A stretch of 64,000 bases of DNA, from the NCBI RefSeq assembly GCF_014235765.1, contig NZ_JACMYH010000002.1:496001-560000 (forward strand), given 5' to 3'. This stretch comes from Pseudomonas baltica. GTDB lineage: Bacteria > Pseudomonadota > Gammaproteobacteria > Pseudomonadales > Pseudomonadaceae. The translations under genes and the position numbers were made by a program. How positions within the stretch are numbered: the first letter of the stretch is position 1; each line of letters opens with the position of its first letter. Shown one piece after another: positions 62,138-64,000 of the stretch. The notes under the pieces are model-generated. The model did not search any database, was not told the DNA's origin, and was given only the letters and a program-made list of their open reading frames with translations.

Positions 62138-63149
62138 TTCACAAGCCGTCACCCCCAAGCTGACCAAGGTCGACAAGGCCGCCATTCTTCTGCTGTCGCT
62201 GGGTGAAACCGACGCGGCGCAGGTTCTTCGCCACATGGGTCCCAAGGAGGTCCAGCGCGTGGGCGTGGCCATGGCGCAGATGCGCAATGTGCACCGAGAG
62301 CAGGTCGAGCAGGTGATGAGCGAGTTCGTCACCGTGGTCGGCGACCAGACCGGCCTGGGCGTGGGTTCCGACAACTACATCCGCAAGATGCTCACCTCGG
62401 CCCTTGGCGAAGACAAGGCCAACGGCCTGATCGACCGAATTCTGCTGGGCGGCAACACCAGCGGCCTGGACAGCCTGAAATGGATGGAACCCCGCGCCGT
62501 GGCCGATGTGATTCGCTACGAACACCCGCAGATCCAGTCGATCGTCGTGGCCTACCTCGACCCCGACCAGGCCGGCGAAGTGCTGGCGCATTTCGAGCAC
62601 AAGGCGCGCCTGGACATCATCCTGCGCGTGTCTTCGCTGAACACCGTACAGCCTGCGGCGCTCAAAGAGCTCAATACCATTCTGGAGAAACAGTTCTCCG
62701 GCAACTCCAACGCAACGCGGACCACGCTGGGTGGGGTCAAGCGCGCCGCCGACATCATGAACTTCCTCGACAGCTCGTCCGAGGGCCAGTTGATGGACTC
62801 CATACGCGAGGTCGATGAAGAGCTGTCCGGGCAGATCGAAGACCTGATGTTCGTTTTCAACAATCTCAAGGATGTCGACGATCGCGGCATTCAGGCGCTG
62901 TTGCGCGAAGTATCTTCCGACGTACTGGTGGTCGCGCTCAAGGGCGCCGACGAAGGCGTGCGCGAAAAGATCTTCAAGAACATGTCCAAGCGCGCGGCCG
63001 AACTGCTGCGCGACGACCTCGAGGCCAAGGGGCCAGTGCGGGTCAGCGATGTCGAGTCGGCGCAGAAGGAAGTGCTCACCATTGCCCGGCGCATGGCCGA
63101 GGCCGGTGAAATCGTGTTGGGTGGCAAGGGTGGGGAAGAGATGATCTAA
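62130..63149 (+). CDS. fliG: Flagellar motor switch protein FliG
   Basis: This 339-residue switch protein couples the C ring to the stators. Typical segments are LTKVDKAAILLLSLGETDAAQ, the EHPQ motif in RYEHPQIQSIVV, and the torque-helix region DLMFVFNNLKDVDDRGIQALL. I chose ATG at 62130, which overlaps the fliF stop by eight bases; an ATG two codons earlier is equally in frame. The overlap suggests coupled translation. Confidence 0.94.
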   Translation: MSSSQAVTPKLTKVDKAAILLLSLGETDAAQVLRHMGPKEVQRVGVAMAQMRNVHREQVEQVMSEFVTVVGDQTGLGVGSDNYIRKMLTSALGEDKANGLIDRILLGGNTSGLDSLKWMEPRAVADVIRYEHPQIQSIVVAYLDPDQAGEVLAHFEHKARLDIILRVSSLNTVQPAALKELNTILEKQFSGNSNATRTTLGGVKRAADIMNFLDSSSEGQLMDSIREVDEELSGQIEDLMFVFNNLKDVDDRGIQALLREVSSDVLVVALKGADEGVREKIFKNMSKRAAELLRDDLEAKGPVRVSDVESAQKEVLTIARRMAEAGEIVLGGKGGEEMI

Positions 63150-63248
63150 TCGTCCCTCTCCCGGACCTCTGTCGTGGAGGCTGGCCACCCTGGGGTGGTC
63201 GGCTCCGAGCGACCCCACTTCGCACCCAGGCGCCAGGAATCGCAAGCC

Positions 63249-64000
63249 ATGTCCCGCCCCCCGCAAGAACCCGTCAGTGAACTGATCCGCGCCGTCGACG
63301 CGCGCAGCGCCGACCTGTGGGCGTTGCCCAGTTTCGATCCCGAACGGCCCGCCGTCGAGGTGGTGCTGGCGCCGGTGTCGGTCGAGGAGATCGAAGAGGT
63401 TCCCCTCGACGAGGTCCAGCCCATCACCCTGGAAGAACTCGAAGCCATTCGCCAGGAAGCCTACAACGAGGGTTTCGCCACCGGCGAAAAAGAAGGCTTT
63501 CACAGTACCCAGCTCAAAGTGCGTCAGGAAGCCGAGGCCGCACTGGCCAGCAAGCTCGTCCAGTTCGACCGGCTGTTGGGGCACCTGCTGACGCCCATCG
63601 CCGATCAGGACACCCAGATCGAAAAATCCCTGGTCGAGCTGGTAGGGCACATCGCCCGACAGGTCATTCGCCGCGAATTGGTCACCGATTCCAGCCAGAT
63701 CGAGAAAGTACTGCGTGAGGCGCTCAAGTTGTTGCCCATGGGCGCCAACAACATCCGCATCTTCATCAACCCCCAGGATTTCGAGCAGATCAAGTCATTG
63801 CGGGAGAAGCACGAGGAAAACTGGCGCATCCAGGAAGACGACGCGCTGCAGCCCGGTGGCTGCCGTATCGAAACCGAGCACAGTCGCATCGATGCCAGCA
63901 TGGAGACGCGCATCACCCAGGCCATTGCCCAGCTGTTCGACCAACTGCACGAGCAGAACATGCACCCGGCCCCGGCCGACATCACCATCGAGCTGGGTGA
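63249..64000 (+). CDS. fliH: Flagellar export apparatus regulator FliH (partial at window end)
   Basis: The reading frame is open to the end of the window, giving 250 residues so far without a stop. The N-terminus SELIRAVDARSADLWALPSFDP matches Pseudomonas FliH. It is followed by an acidic segment, a FATGEKEGF Gly-containing helix and the FliH C-terminal domain (VELVGHIARQVIRREL, INPQDFEQIKSL). FliH binds and restrains the export ATPase FliI, whose gene should follow. The 99-base gap after fliG contains no gene. Confidence 0.92.
   Translation, partial: MSRPPQEPVSELIRAVDARSADLWALPSFDPERPAVEVVLAPVSVEEIEEVPLDEVQPITLEELEAIRQEAYNEGFATGEKEGFHSTQLKVRQEAEAALASKLVQFDRLLGHLLTPIADQDTQIEKSLVELVGHIARQVIRRELVTDSSQIEKVLREALKLLPMGANNIRIFINPQDFEQIKSLREKHEENWRIQEDDALQPGGCRIETEHSRIDASMETRITQAIAQLFDQLHEQNMHPAPADITIELG

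Overview
The window looks like chromosome of a Pseudomonas, most likely the P. putida group. The DNA is GC-rich. The flagellar genes follow the Pseudomonas order (flgZ-N-M-A / cheV-cheR / flgB-L / a KAS III gene / fliC-flaG-fliD-S-T / fleQ-fleS-fleR / fliE-F-G-H). The giant adhesin has the length and the 64-repeat layout I remember for LapF of P. putida. The species cannot be named from sequence reading alone.

Layout. 1-4.2 kb: a PrpE-type acyl-CoA synthetase converges on a ZapE/AFG1-family ATPase, which is co-oriented with an M14 metallocarboxypeptidase. 4.2-4.8 kb: an AT-richer regulatory region with several dyads. 4.8-23.8 kb: one 6314-residue adhesin gene (lapF). 23.9-28.8 kb: its probable type I exporter (TolC-like, ABC, HlyD-like). 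28.8-30.1 kb: two opposite-strand OmpR-type winged-helix regulators with no sensor kinase, one carrying a pseudo-receiver domain. 30.3-33.0 kb: a glutamine-synthetase-family (gamma-glutamylpolyamine type) gene and an MFS transporter. 33.1-64.0 kb: early, middle and late flagellar genes with cheV/cheR, ending inside fliH.

How it works together. The left half encodes a large biofilm matrix adhesin and the machine that exports it. The right half encodes the rod, hook, filament, chaperones, export/switch components and the FleQ-FleS-FleR control cascade. Promoter sequences fit that cascade. Sigma-54 (-24/-12) sites precede flgB, flgF, fleS and fliE, with a possible one before flgA. Sigma-28 sites precede flgM and fliC, with a possible one before fliS. 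fleQ has a sigma-70-like promoter. The most unusual signals are the higher-order periodicity of the adhesin repeats (a variant couplet every 7 repeats, then every 4), the position of the lapF locus beside the flagellar genes, a pseudo-receiver regulator with Glu in place of the phospho-acceptor Asp, an orphan KAS III next to fliC, and a tandemly amplified REP-like hairpin array just upstream of fliC.
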